From assembly GCF_022539505.1 (NCBI RefSeq), contig NC_061514.1, positions 336,147,090-336,211,089 of the forward strand: DNA of 64,000 nucleotides, read 5' to 3'. The DNA comes from Lolium rigidum (taxonomy: Eukaryota; Streptophyta; Magnoliopsida; Poales; Poaceae). Positions 11,379-22,471 of this stretch are shown here, piece by piece. Position numbers and translations under genes: made by a program. The first letter of the stretch is position 1. Every line of letters starts with the position of its first letter. Below the pieces are notes generated by a model, which saw only the letters and a program-made list of their open reading frames with translations, was not told the origin of the DNA and did no database searches.

Positions 11379-11646
11379 GTCACTCCAAATTTCATGTATC
11401 ATCAGTGGTATATATGGCATGGCCAATCAATTTCGGCAATGCTAGATCCACCAAATCCCATGCAATTACGGCTCCTCTAGTCCTTTTCCCATCATGCATG
11501 GATGCGTTCTTATTTCTATCTTATCGATGATAACCTGATTGGCAGACGCGTCCATATGGATCATCCTGCAGCTTCATGTATGCATATTATACGCCTAGGC
11601 AGGAGTATGACTAAGTCACTCCAAATTTCATGTATCATCAGTGGTA
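11345..11646. repeat. 67-bp direct duplication
   Basis: The segment beginning TGCATATTATACGCCTAGGC and ending TCATCAGTGGTAT occurs at 11345-11411 and again, identical by eye, at 11580-11646. The first copy contains the last codons and stop of the 183-codon ORF. Confidence 0.9.
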
Positions 11647-11750
11647 TCTCGAATCAATCGAATCATTCGAAAATGGACACCAAACACATCACAGATAATA
11701 TAATTCACATGATCCATTCAACAAAGTTTGGTACAATAAATTATTACACA
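11412..11750. other. Spacer between convergent CACTA genes
   Basis: Besides the second copy of the 67-bp repeat I see no gene. It separates the 3' ends of the plus-strand ORF and the minus-strand tnp2 gene. Confidence 0.5.
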
Positions 11751-13909
11751 TCATTTCTTCCCTTGTGTCCCCGCTTGCTTACGATTGGGCCGTATCCATG
11801 GAGCATCCTCATCATTTAACTTAATGCTTGGGTCGGTGTTCACTTTGAAGGGCGGAATTTCACCAAACATATTATAATGTTCCGACATGTCTGTCTTGTC
11901 CTCCACTCCCACGATGTTTCTTTTCCCTGAAAGAACAATGTGGCGCTTTGGATCATCGCATGATGTACTGATCGTTTTCTTATCTTTTCGTTTCCTCGGT
12001 TTACTACTCATGTCCTTCACATAGAAAACCTGAGCGACATCTTTCGCTAGGATGAATGGTTCGTCAAGGTAACCAAGATTGTTGAAATCCACCATTGTCA
12101 TTCCGTATTGCTGGTCCACCTTTACCCCACCTCATGTTAGCTTGAACCATTTGCACCGGAACAAAGGGACTTTAAAGGAGGGTCCATAGTCAAGTTCGCA
12201 TATCTCCTCTATATAACCATAATATGTGACCTTTTGCCCATTCTCGGTTGCTGCATCAAAGCGGACACCACTGTTTTGGTTGGTGCTCTTTTTATCTTGG
12301 GTGATCGTGTAAAATGTATTCCCATTTATCTTGTACCCTTGGAAAGTCGTTATAGTAGAAGATGGTGTCTTGGCCAACATGTACAGCTGATCTCCAACAT
12401 CATTGTCATTCATTAAATGTTTTCTCAACCAACTGCCGAAAGTCTCCATGTGGGCCTTCCTAATCCAGGATTCAGGCTTCCCGGGGTTGTCCGAGCGTAA
12501 AATATTCTTGTGTTTCTCAAAGTACGGAGCCACCAAGCTTGAATTGGTCAGAACTGTGTGGTGTGCTTCAGTCATAGAATGGCCGTCCATACATATCGTT
12601 GATTTCCTTCCGATCGTGCTTTTTCCACTTAGTCTTCCCTCGTGCCGCGATCGAGGAAGACCAATCGGCTTAAGGTCAGGAACAAAGTCAACACAAAACT
12701 CAATTACCTCCTCATTTCCATAGCCCTTGGCAATGCTTCCTTCTGGCCTAGCACGGTTACGAACATATTTCTTTAATACTCCCATGAACCTCTCAAAGGG
12801 GAACATATTGTGTAGAAATACAAGACCGAGGATGGAAATCTCTTCGACTAGGTGAACCAGGAGTTGAGTCATAATATTGAAGAAGGATGGCGGGAACACC
12901 AACTCGAAACTGACAAGACATTGGACCACATCGTTCTGTAGCCGTGGTAGATCTTCTGGATTGATTACCTTCTGAGAGATTGCATTGAGCAATGCACATA
13001 GCTTCACAATGGCTACTCGAACATTTTTCGTAGGAGCCCCCTCAAAGCAATCGGAAGCAATTGCGTCATAATCACGTGGCAGTCGTGAGACTTCAGGTTT
13101 TGGAACTTTTTGTCCGCCATGTTTATTATTCCCGTTATATTTGACGAGAATCCAGACGGGACCTTCATACTGCTCAGGCATTCGAAAAAGATGACCTTCT
13201 CTTCTTTGGTAAGAGTGTAGCTGGCACGACCTTGAAACCATTCCGGATGCTGGTTATCAGGGTCTTTCAAACGTTGATGGTCCTGCCGTGCTTCCGTTGT
13301 ATCATTTGTCTTCCCATACACGCCCAAGAAGCTTAGCAGGTTCACGCAAGTATTCTTCGTAACATGCATCACGTCGATTGCAGAGCGGACATCTAGGACT
13401 TTCCAATATTCTAGCTCCCAAAATATAGATTTCTTCTTCCACATGGGTGCGTGCCCGTCAGCTCCTCGCGGAACCGATTGTCTGCACAGGACCCTTTCCA
13501 AAGATGACTTTCAAATCCTTGACCATATCAAATACCTCCGCACCAAGTACGTTCCGCAGTGCTTCGGCCGGTGATCCGCCTTGCCGTTGAAATGCTTGCC
13601 TTTCTTTCTTACGTTATGATATCGGTGAAGAAATCGACGATGCCCCAGGTACACGATCTTCTTACAATTTGGCAAATACACACTTTCAGTCTCATGAAAG
13701 CAGTGCGTGCATGCATTGTATCCCTTATTTGTCTGTCCCGATAGGTTACTAAGATCAGGCCAATCGTTGATGGTTACGAAAAGCAACGCTCGTAGGTCAA
13801 ATTCCTCTTCTTTGTGCTCATCCCACACACGTACACCAGGTCTGCCCCACAACTGTAAAAGTTCATCAACTAATGGCCTTAGGTACACATCGATGTCGTT
13901 GCCGGGTTG
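11751..13909 (-). pseudogene. tnp2-type CACTA transposase, 3' half
   Basis: Minus-strand coding from 13909 to a stop at 11751. The Transposase_21 (tnp2) part shows QPGNDIDVYLRPLVDELLQL, LRALLFVTINDWPDLSNLSG and DVRSAIDVMHVTKNTCVNLL. The following DUF4218-like part has FLHNMFPFERFMGVLKKYVR near 12780, and a DUF4216-like part has NQNSGVRFDA near 12260 and FKVPLFRCKW near 12150. Breaks seen: frame changes near 13545, 13505 and 13020, and a TGA at 12132-12134 before the last 127 residues. The 5' half is missing where the gypsy LTR begins. tnp2 binds CACTA ends and catalyses excision and insertion; this copy cannot. Confidence 0.85.
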
Positions 13910-14205
13910 CTCACAAGTGTCTACGAGATTCAAGGCATAGCCCCAGATACAAGTTTCTCCGTGAAGATGAACTATCCTATTACAGGAAGTAGCCGCCGCC
14001 GTCGTCCTTCGTGATCCTCTGGATGTCGTCCTCGACAGCAACCCGCTGTAGTCTTGTAGTAGGGGCAAGAGACGGGGGGCCTCACTTGGTCCACTCCGGC
14101 CCACAGTGGCGACGGTTGGGCCTGATGTTCCTCGAGGGCCTTGTGGGTCGTAACACTAGACCCGTGTTGTCTTCACCCTGTGCGGCAGTAGAAGAGCTGC
14201 TAACA
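13910..14205 (-). repeat. 3' LTR of element A, truncated
   Basis: Shares 296 bp with the 5' LTR from CTCACAAGTGTCTACG to GCTAACA. The first part on this strand (TGTTAGGGTATCGG...) is absent and tnp2 coding sequence adjoins directly. Confidence 0.85.
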
Positions 14206-17200
14206 TCCCTCCCTCCTTGAGCTATGGCTTGCCCCCAAGCCACTGAATCAGGGAATCTTGTCTGCAGCTCGACTTTATCTTCCCAGGTGATGTCCAGCTC
14301 GCAATCTGGAGGCCACTGCACTTGCACTTGTTCCCGCCGGCCAGTCGGCGTCTGCCGCCAGCGATGTGCCAATATCTTCACAGGGTTGTAGACACGGTCA
14401 GTATTATCAGGAAGCTTAGTGGCAATGGGCGTACCTGGTTTTAGAACCTTGCGCAGCTGGGAGACGTGAAATACTGGGTGTACTTTTGATCCCTGGGGCA
14501 GAGCGACCTCATAAGCAACTGGGTTAATGATTTTGATCACACTGTATGGTCCGAAGTAGCGGAAAGCCAACTTCTGGTTGGAGCGGCGCAGCACTGACGA
14601 CTGCACATAGGGTTGTAGTTTGACAAACACTTCATCCCGCAGCTAGAACTTGCGCTCTGTCCTCTTCTTGTCAGCTTGGTTCTTCATATATTGTCTGGCT
14701 CGGTGCAGATTCTGTTGCAGCACTAGTTGAATGTGTTTGCGTTCATCCAACCATTCCTCAAGAGAAGGTGCAGAACAGGTGTAGCTGGAATCTAGCCCCC
14801 AATGCCTTGGCTCATGGCCATACAGTGCAACAAATGGTGACATTTGTATTGCCGAATGGTAGCTAGTATTATACCAGTACTCTGCAAATGCCAGGTATTG
14901 ACTCCATTTGGTAGGGCAGGCATGTGTAAAGCATCGGAGATAGATCTCGAGGCACTGGTTGACGCGCTCAGATTGCCCATCCGTTTGCGGATGATATGCG
15001 GAACTCATTCTCAACTCGCTACCTAGCAATTGAAAGAGCTCTTTCCAGAATCTACTTGTAAAGATAGGGTCTCTGTCGGAAATCATTACCTTAGGGAGGC
15101 TGTGTAGTTTGAAGACATTGGTCATATACGCTGCTGCTACTTTAGCTGCTGTAAATGGGTGGTGGAGCGGAATGAAGTGTGCATAACGAGTATACTTGTC
15201 GACTACGACCATAATGCTGTTGGCAGTTCCAGATGTCGGGAGTCCCTCGATAAAATCCATCGTTACTGTCTGCCATGCAGCGTCCGGTGTGGGTAGTGGC
15301 TCAAGGAGACCCGGGTATTTGCTTCTGTCTGGCTTTGCCTGTTGGCAGATGAGGCAAGTTTGCACGAACTCCTTAGTTTGCTTTTTCATTTTTGGCCAGG
15401 CAAAGAGGCGTCGAAGACGTGCATAGGTAGCTGGGAACCCTGAATGGCCACCAATCTTGCTTGCATGGAAAGCAGCTAGAATTTTCTGTTGTATTTCTGG
15501 TGAGCCACCTAGCCAGATTCGCTTGCGGAAATACAACAAGTTATTCAGCCATGAGAATCTTCCCTTAGGATCAGGTCCTTGTTGCAGCTTGCGAATCCAG
15601 TTGAGGGCATGTTTGTTCTGGGCATAACTAGCTTGCACCTCGTCGAGCCAAACTGGTTGCACTTCTGTGATAGTGTTTAATGTCGCTATTTCTGGGTGCT
15701 GCCGGCGAGAAAGGGCGTCAGCGGCTCTATTCTCTGGACCTTTGCGGTAGCAAATTTTGAATTGGAGCCCCAGGAGTTTGGTAAAAGCTTTTTGCTGCCA
15801 GACAGTTGTTAGTCGTTGTTCCTCCAAGTGTACCAGACTTTTCTGGTCTCTGCGTATCAAGAATTCTTGATGTTGTAAGTATGCTCTCCACTGCTCAACT
15901 GCCATCAGAATTGCGATACACTCTTTCTCATATGTGGAGAGGCCACGGTTTTTGGGGCTGAGAGGTTTACTCATATAGGCGATTGGGTGTCCATCCTGTT
16001 GCAATACTGCACCCACTCCTGTGTCACAGGCGTCCGTGTCAATCACGAACTTTCTACTGAAGTCAGGTAACTTAAGCACAGGTGCCTCGACTAAACTTTG
16101 TTTCAGTAATTGGAAAGCTTCTTCTGTGGCCTATGTCCAGAGAAAGGGGGTATTCTTTTTCAGCAGATTAAAGAGGGGTCTGGCAATTATACCAAAGTGC
16201 TTGACGAATTTTCGGTAATACCCAGCTAAGCCTAAGAAGCTTCTCACATCCTTGCTGGATGTGGGAGTGGGCCATTTAGCCACTTTGATGATCTTGTCAG
16301 GGTCAAAAGAAACACCGGTACTGTTGATGGTGTGACCCAAGTATGCTATCTGCTGCTGCCCGAATGCACATTTAGACTTCTTCACTTTCCAATCATCTTT
16401 CTTGAGGAGTTGCAGTACTTGGTTCAGGTGCAGAATGTGCTCTGGAAGGCTACGACTGTATACCAAGATATCATCAAAAAATACCACTACACATTTCCTG
16501 AGCAACGGCTGCAAAGTATCATTCATTGCGCCTAAGAAGGTTGCCGGTGCTCCGGCCAGTCCGAAGGGCATAACTGTGTACTCCCAATGACCTGCATGAG
16601 TTTGGAATGCTGTCTTAAACTCCTCGCCAGGCGCCAGCCGAATTTGGTGATAGCCGGCCCTCAAATCCATTCTAGAGAACCAACATGCTCCTGACAGCTC
16701 GTCAAGCAGCTCGTCGATCACGGGGACTGGAAATTTGTGAATGACTGTCATGGAATTTAGGGCACGGTAGTCGATACATAGACGCCAGGTGCCGTCCTTT
16801 TTCTTGACAAGGATTGCTGGGGAGGAGAATTGGCTGGTGCTGCGTTGTATAATCCCAGCTTCAAGCAATTCTTGCACTTGTTTGTCAATCTCCGACTTGA
16901 GTTCAGGTTTGTGACGGTATGCACGTGTGTTGACTGGTTGTGCGCCCTGAATCAGGGGAATCTTGTGGTCACAGGCTCGCCGAGGTGGTAAGCCTGTAGG
17001 TTCCTCAAAAACCTCTGAGAACTGGGCTATCACTGACTGAATCTCTGCTGGTGTTATTTCTTCAGTTCTGGTATCCTCATTCAGAGAATAAACATGGATG
17101 AGATGTGCCACAGATCCCTGTCGACATATTGTTGCCAATTCATCCGCTGAGATGGCTTCACACTGAATTTGGTGGTTACGGTGCCCTTGCAGTAATACTT

Positions 17201-18926
17201 CTCCCTCGGTTGTCTGCATAGTTAAAGTCTTTTCTACCCAGTCGATATGAGGGTTGTGCTTCTCCAGCCAATCCATGCCTAAGATGACATCAAAGGCGCC
17301 CAGTGTAATTATCTTGAGGTCAGTGTGGAATTGATGCCCTTGAGATGACCATTGGCATTTAGGTATATATTCTGAACAGCGCTGTTGTGACCCATCTGCG
17401 ACGTTGACACGGCAAGCAGTTGGCAGAGGTTGACTAGCATTTAGCTTAGAGGCCAACTGTCGGTTGATGAAAGAGGTAGAACTCCCTGAGTCAACTAGCA
17501 GCAAGACTTCATGGTTGTTAATGAAAGCTTGAAGTTGAATCACGCCAGAAGTTCCTGCCGATAACCCTGTAAGTGCATGGATTGAGATGGAACATGCTGT
17601 TTCTACTCCTTCCGAACTAGAATCTGGACCCTCAACTCCTGTGAGCTCTTCCTGAGAAAACATCGCCCACAATTCCTCGACAATGTGCATCTGTACACTG
17701 GATGGGCACACATGCTCATGACCCCATTTCTCACCACATTTAAAACAGAGGCCCTTAGCTCTGCGGTAATTTCTCAAGGCAGTTATCTTGTCCTGGTTGG
17801 TACTGCTACATGCTGAGTCCATTCCCCTACTGTCAACTGATTTGCTTGAAGGGCTTGGTGTTGCAGATGACACCGATTTTGCTGGGAAGCGAAGATAACG
17901 GTGTTCAATCTGCCTTGGGGGTGACACGGCTTCTCCCTCTGCAACCTCCTCTTGGAGCAGCGCCAGTGAGCATGCAGTATCCAGGTCCGTAGGTCTTTGC
18001 ACCATGACCACGGAACGGATATCAGCCCGGAGTCCCTCAATAAAACGAGTCAAGAAATAATATGGGTGAGTTGTGTCTGAATAAGAAACTAGGTGATTCA
18101 TAAGGACATCAAATCTTTCTATGTAATCTGCCACAGTGCTAGTTTGCTTAATGGTGTAGAATTGCCTAATAAGCAACTGGTGACGATCCCTTCCAAACCT
18201 AGTGCACAACAAAGATGTGAATGAAATCCAATCTAGAGATGCTATTTTCTTCCTAACAGATTGCAACCAAATACCAGCCGCCCCTGAGAAATGCAAAATG
18301 CCCATGGTGACCCAATATGACTCATGAATCGCGAACATAGCGAAATACTGCTCCGCTAATGTTACCCAGAGGTTAGGGTTGTCGCCGGTAAATGGTGGAA
18401 ATGGGAAGTTGGGAGAATTGGAACCTAGACCCGCTAAAATTTGGCTGCTAACAAGTTGCATGTCTGAATCATTGGTTGTTGGTGTCTGGAGGAAGTGCGT
18501 ACCCTTGACCGGAGGTACCGACGGTGACCCGAGAATCACCGCCGGGAAACCCCCGGGTTTGATGTCCTCGCGGCGGCCATCTGGCCCGTGGATCGCTCCG
18601 TCAGCGACGAAGAGGGGGTTGGAGAAGGTAACTCCCGATCCACTCGTAGCTGTCGCGGATGGCGGCTGCGCTTGATGAAGGGTCGCGTTAGGCGCAGTCG
18701 CGTGGCCCGACTGCGCTCGTTGGAGTTCGGCGACGGTGGTCTCGAGCCTGGCGAAGCGCTCCTCCAGTTCCGGCTTCCAGCCGCTCAGATCGAGCAGGTG
18801 CGTGGACTGGTACTCGATCTGGTTCGCCATGTCGTCTTGCTTGACCTGGACAGCGTCGATCGACGCCTGCAGCGCGGCCGCATCCGCCCGCATGCCGTCG
18901 AGGTACGACTTGAGCGATGGATCCAT
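14082..18926 (-). pseudogene. Gag-pol polyprotein of element A, two TAG stops
   Basis: Starts at 18926 (MDPSLKSYLDGMRADAAALQ). Gag fills about residues 1-390, then a zinc knuckle (CFKCGEKWGHEHVC, about 394-407), an aspartic protease ([14 protein letters not shown], about 476-489), reverse transcriptase (VVFFDDILVYSRS) and RNase H. After the second stop-free stretch come integrase with CLICQQAK, MDFIEGLP, ISDRDPIF and GQSERVN (the D, D, E residues), and a C-terminal chromodomain-like tail. The frame is interrupted by TAG after NTPFLWT (16131) and TAG after RTERKF (14643), and is otherwise open in one frame through both stops. The last 40 or so codons run into the 3' LTR to 14082. Both stops fit single C-to-T changes of CAG. 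Confidence 0.85.
14206..14222 (-). other. Polypurine tract of element A
   Basis: On the minus strand CTCAAGGAGGGAGGGA abuts the 3' LTR start TGTTAGC, as expected for plus-strand priming. Confidence 0.8.
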
Positions 18927-19020
18927 GGCATCCAGTAGGCGGCGGCGATCTGAGGTAAACCTGCGGGTTTCCCTAATTTTTGGTGGTGGGGATATTGGAT
19001 TTGGGGGGATCGATTGGCAA

Positions 19021-19030
19021 TCTGATACCA
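19021..19030 (-). other. Primer-binding site of element A
   Basis: On the minus strand TGGTATCAGA lies 2 bases inside the 5' LTR, the usual plant primer-binding site for initiator-methionine tRNA. Confidence 0.8.
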
Positions 19031-19032
19031 GA

Positions 19033-19360
19033 TGTTAGGGTATCGGTAGATCTCTCTATAGATTCTCACAAGTGTCTACGAGATTCAAGGCATAGCCCCA
19101 GATACAAGTTTCTCCGTGGAGATGAACTATCCTATTACAGGAAGTAGCCGCCGCCGTCGTCCTTCGTGATCCTCTGGATGCCGTCCTCGACAGCAACCCG
19201 CTGTAGTCTTGTAGTAGGGGCAAGAGACGGGTGGCCTCACTTGGTCCACTCCGGCCCACAGTGGCGACGGTTGGGCCTGATGTTCCTCGAGGGCCTTGTG
19301 GGTCGTAACACTGGACCCGTGTTGTCTTCACCCTGTGCGGCAGTAGAAGAGCTGTTAACA
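19033..19360 (-). repeat. 5' LTR of element A
   Basis: 328 bp, TGTTAGGG...TTAACA, ends mutually inverse. I count five differences from the other LTR over about 296 shared bases, four of them transitions, which points to a fairly recent insertion. Confidence 0.85.
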
Positions 19361-19627
19361 CTCCGAGTCTCGAGACGGCAATCAGTACAGCGCAGCAGGC
19401 CGCATGAAGCTCTGTGGTGCACCCCAAGAGAGAACGGGTCGGATCGGATCATGGCATTGTTCAGTTGAGTAATATATTCTTCAGTTTTGTCAGTTTTTAA
19501 AAACCCTAACACCTTCCATAAGTTGGAAATTACAACAACAAAAACAACAGATTTTGGGTTGGTTAACAAAAATGTCACCACACGAGGGAATGGAAAAAAG
19601 ATTATAGGAGCTTTTGATCTCCCGGTC
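19361..19627. other. No gene seen
   Basis: Unrecognised sequence right of element A. It does not continue the tnp2 gene. Confidence 0.5.
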
Positions 19628-19630
19628 TTA

Positions 19631-19956
19631 GAGCATCTCCAACAGGCGCTCTAAATTTTGGCGCTGTAAAATCACTTTACAGCGCTTTATACATGTTTTG
19701 CGCCTGGAGGCGTATTCATCTCCAACAGAAGCTCTAAACCTTGGAGCTGTAAAAATCTGTAGCTGTTTCTGCGCGTGACTTATACAGCGCGCTCTTTCCG
19801 GCGCGGTGGATATAGTGCACGATATAGCGCTTTTGTCCCAAGCTGTATTTTACAGCGCCGGTTGCAGCACCTGTTGGAGCATTATTTTGCGCCCACGCGT
19901 TAAACCAGTCACTTTTTTAGATACAGCGCGGGGTAGAGCGCCTGTTGAAGATGCTC
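19631..19956. mobile_element. Tourist-like (PIF/Harbinger) MITE
   Basis: 326 bp starting GAGCATCTCCAACAGGCGCT and ending in its near inverse GCGCCTGTTGAAGATGCTC, flanked by TTA at 19628-19630 and 19957-19959. TTA duplications are the Harbinger signature. No ORF. Confidence 0.9.
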
Positions 19957-20282
19957 TTACAACACCTTCGCTCAAAACACTGGACTGAAACTTTAGTTAA
20001 TTCCTTACTCAAACATTTCGTGTCCTGCTTAGCCAAAGAAGAAACGTTTAGTGTTTTGCCGAAACAACCATTTAAACTTAGGGTCTCAGCTGAGAATTAG
20101 CTTAGTACTCGGTAGAATAATGTAGTCTTTTATAGTTGTTTCTTTTATGTTTTTTCTAGTTTTTTACAGTTTAAGTCCTTTTCTTTTAGAAACACACAAA
20201 CTAATTTTCTCCCTCTCATATTCGGTAAAATAAAATCACGCGACAAAAAATATTCGGAAACATCTTCATAATTTAAACATTA

Positions 20283-20770
20283 AAAAAAATTCAGTTGCAA
20301 CCTGAAAAAATCTCGGTTGCAACCTTGCTTGCAACTGGAAAATTCTCACTTCATATCACACTTGCAACTGGATAAAATCTCGGTTACAACCATAGTTGCA
20401 ACTGGATAAATATCAGTTGCAATCACACTTGCAATTGGAGAAATTCTAATGGTTGCAACTAAAAAAAGATCTCGGCTGCAATCACAAGTCTTAATTGAAA
20501 CCATATTTGCAACTAAAAAAGTAGTTGCAACGACACATGCAAAAAAAAATCTGAGTTACAACTCCATTTGTAACTGCAAAAAGAAATTCATTTGCAACCA
20601 CATTTGCAACTGAAAAATATTTCATTACCGAAGAAAATCTCAGTTAAAACTTCACTTGCAACTGCAAAAAAACCTCATTTGTAACCATACTTACAACTGA
20701 AAAAAGTTCCAAATACAACAACAACAAAAAAACTCGGTAATAACCCCACACAACTGAAAAACAAGTTGCA
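20283..20770. repeat. Degenerate TTGCAAC tandem array
   Basis: About 15 loosely periodic units (25-35 bp) alternating GTTGCAACC, CACTTGCAACTG and A-rich spacers, decayed towards the right. The 320 bp to its left hold nothing I recognise. Confidence 0.75.
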
Positions 20771-20969
20771 ACTATAATAAATAACGATAAAACTATCATA
20801 TGTGCTCTCTGTAATAATCGGATTGGCGGCCGAATTGGTAGGCCTCGAGGTTCATGGTTTACTAGTCGGACCAATGGATCGTCTAAAAGTATAAAAACAA
20901 GACAAATTCTATAGCTACCGTATATATGATATATAGAACAAAAACAGTATGTGTCTATTTCTTGCACAA

Positions 20970-21056
20970 GCAAAGCTAGGTGAGATGGTTAATACTGTAC
21001 TTGAAGCTAGCTATGCTGACTGGTGTTAGGTCAAGGGTTCGAATCCCGTCGCATGC
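20970..21056 (+). promoter_or_regulatory. Pol III (tRNA-like) promoter boxes, possible SINE head
   Basis: A perfect B box GGTTCGAATCC at 21036-21046 is preceded, about 50 bp upstream, by an A-box-like TAGGTGAGATGG (20977-20988, one mismatch). The segment does not fold as a complete tRNA by eye, so a tRNA-derived SINE head or tRNA relic fits best. The 107-bp repeats start directly after it. Confidence 0.45.
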
Positions 21057-21377
21057 ATGATAGTTTTGGAAAATCAACTTGTAAAAAAATATTGCACGAA
21101 TTTTCGTGTAATATTTGAATATTACAGAGTCTACTAAGCTTTAAGCTAAATCTCAGAATACTCATGATAGTTTTGGAAAATCAACTTGTAAAAAAATATT
21201 GCACGAATTTTCGTGTAATATTTGAATATTACAGAGTCTACTAAGCTTTAAGCTAAATCTCAGAATACTCATGATAGTTTTGGAAAATCAACTTGTAAAA
21301 AAAAATTCACGAATTTTCGTGTAATATTTGAATATTACAGAGTCTACTAAGCTTTAAGCTAAATCTCAGAATACTCA
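21057..21377. repeat. Three tandem 107-bp units
   Basis: Units start ATGATAGTTTTGGAAAATC at 21057, 21164 and 21271 and are nearly identical; the third lacks a few bases in TATTGCACG. Each contains TCTACTAAGCTTTAAGC. High identity suggests recent amplification. Confidence 0.92.
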
Positions 21378-21735
21378 CAATTAGAAAATTTGTAAACCTA
21401 ATATGCTTCACACAAGTGCAATTCAAATTAACATTTTAATTACTATTTTTTCAATGTTTTTTGAAAAAGATTTTGAAGTTTCACCCAACTTTTGGTACAC
21501 AAAAGTGAAAACACCTTTTCCAAACTTCTCCAGATAATGACACCTAGACACCACATCATTGCTCCTTGTGGGGCATGATCCTCAGTTAATTAGCTTAATT
21601 GAAATTTGGCCAATCTATTACACCAATAGTTGGTTGTTTGGGTAAAAAAAACACAGGGGATATTCCTGCTTTCGCCTAAACTGACTATAAATTTGGCCAC
21701 CTTCTCGTAACCAAAACTCCCACCTAAACAGCACG

Positions 21736-21883
21736 ATGGGCGCCATCAGGGCTTTCGGGGTTGGAGCATTGCTACGTACTCAGCGCGGCCATGCTCGATG
21801 TAGCCGGAGGAAGACATACGCTCCATGGCACTAATGATAGTACTAGTAAGTTATTCAGTGTCGCAGCTGGTATGGGCAGCTAG
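21736..21883 (+). pseudogene. Small signal-peptide precursor, frameshifted copy
   Basis: ATG at 21736, 43-50 bp after a TATAAATT box (21686). The N-terminus MGAIRAFGVGALL, and, after a one-base frame change near 21770, VLSAAMLDVAGGRHTLHG then TNDSTSKLFSVAAGMGS, would give a precursor of about 50 residues with a hydrophobic start. The partner copy at 22153-22293 shares the layout. I do not recognise the family. Confidence 0.45.
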
Positions 21884-22152
21884 GGATCTGGCTGAAGGTG
21901 CTTTTTTGGGGCTTATAATCTTGATAGTTGGCAAAAAGGGGGGCAGTTGCCCCCCTCCTCCATAGCTCTACAGCCGGTGGCGGTGGAGGTGGGTGCTCGG
22001 TGCCGTTGGAGTTTCGGCGGTCGACGGCTGGCTGGCCAGCCCGCCACACCATGGAGGAAGACACATCGCACTCCCGCCATGGCGAGCACGAGAAGGAGGA
22101 TGCTCACCGCGGCACCAGCGCCCCATAAAAGCAACTTCTGCCAGAACCCTAG

Positions 22153-22293
22153 CTAGCTATACCAGCTCACCACACTAAATCTCTTACCAGTCCTCGCATC
22201 ATCGGTGCCCTAGTGCGCAGGTCTTCCTCCGGCGGCTACATCAAGCATTGCGGCGGTGACTAGAAACGCTGCAAGCCCGAACGTGGTGCCCAT
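22153..22293 (-). pseudogene. Small signal-peptide precursor, copy with premature stop
   Basis: Minus-strand ATG at 22293, preceded by a CTATAAAT box at 22341-22348. It reads MGTTFGLAAFLVTAAMLDVA then AGGRPAH and a TAG (22210-22212). Beyond the stop the frame continues GTDDARTGKRFSV up to 22153, alignable with the other copy. A signal peptide of about 20 residues is apparent. Transcription would converge on the partner copy. Function unknown. Confidence 0.45.
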
Positions 22294-22471
22294 GGTGCTG
22301 TTTAGGAGTAGGGTTTTTGGGTGGTTGAAGGTAGCAAGCGATTTATAGCCAGTGTTGAGGTGGAAGAATTTGCAGAAACATCCCCCTGTTTTTTTTTTTA
22401 CCCAAACCACCAGCTATTTGGCCAAGTCTTAATTAAGCTGATTAAATTGACGATCTAGGCCCACAAGGAGC

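Larger units (their letters stand above)
2574..13909 (-). mobile_element. Partial CACTA (En/Spm) element, left arm
   Basis: Runs from the CACTGGT terminus to the point where the tnp2 gene is cut by a gypsy LTR at 13910. In order: terminal and subterminal repeats, a minus-strand ULP1-like gene (holding a solo LTR), GC-rich upstream DNA, AT-rich and hairpin arrays, a plus-strand 183-codon ORF, and the 3' half of a minus-strand tnp2 gene. Beyond the gypsy element at 19361 the tnp2 5' half and the opposite CACTA end are not found, so the element has lost one end. Confidence 0.8.
13910..19360 (-). mobile_element. Ty3/gypsy chromovirus-like retrotransposon (element A)
   Basis: Complete layout on the minus strand: 5' LTR 19360-19033, primer-binding site, gag-pol, polypurine tract, 3' LTR 14205-13910. 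The short LTRs (about 330 bp) and about 5.4-kb length fit the Reina-type chromoviruses, though the clade is inferred. The 3' LTR lacks its last 32 bp or so, and the tnp2 gene on its left does not resume on its right at 19361, so the insertion was followed by deletion or rearrangement and no target duplication can be found. Confidence 0.85.
21561..22471. repeat. Inverted repeat carrying a small gene twice
   Basis: Arms of roughly 350 bp (21561-about 21920 and about 22110-22471) share GCTCCTTGTGG, a TTAATTAGCTTAATT-type box, GTTTGGGTAAAAAAAA, a CTATAAAT TATA box, TAAACAGCACGATGGGC / TAAACAGCACCATGGGC around the ATG, and downstream sequence. The two copies face each other and are diverged by many changes. 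Confidence 0.75.

Noticed and set aside
18379..19038. Plus-strand ORFs opposite the gag of element A
   Set aside because: Shadows of the gag coding frame on the minus strand.
20970..21050. A functional tRNA gene
   Set aside because: B box is perfect but no seven-base acceptor stem or anticodon arm can be paired convincingly.
21913..22134. Minus-strand ORF starting MLLWGAGAAVSILLLVLAMA, looking like a third secreted peptide
   Set aside because: It begins inside the inverted-repeat arm, the rest of the frame is low-complexity, and the matching region of the other arm is not open.
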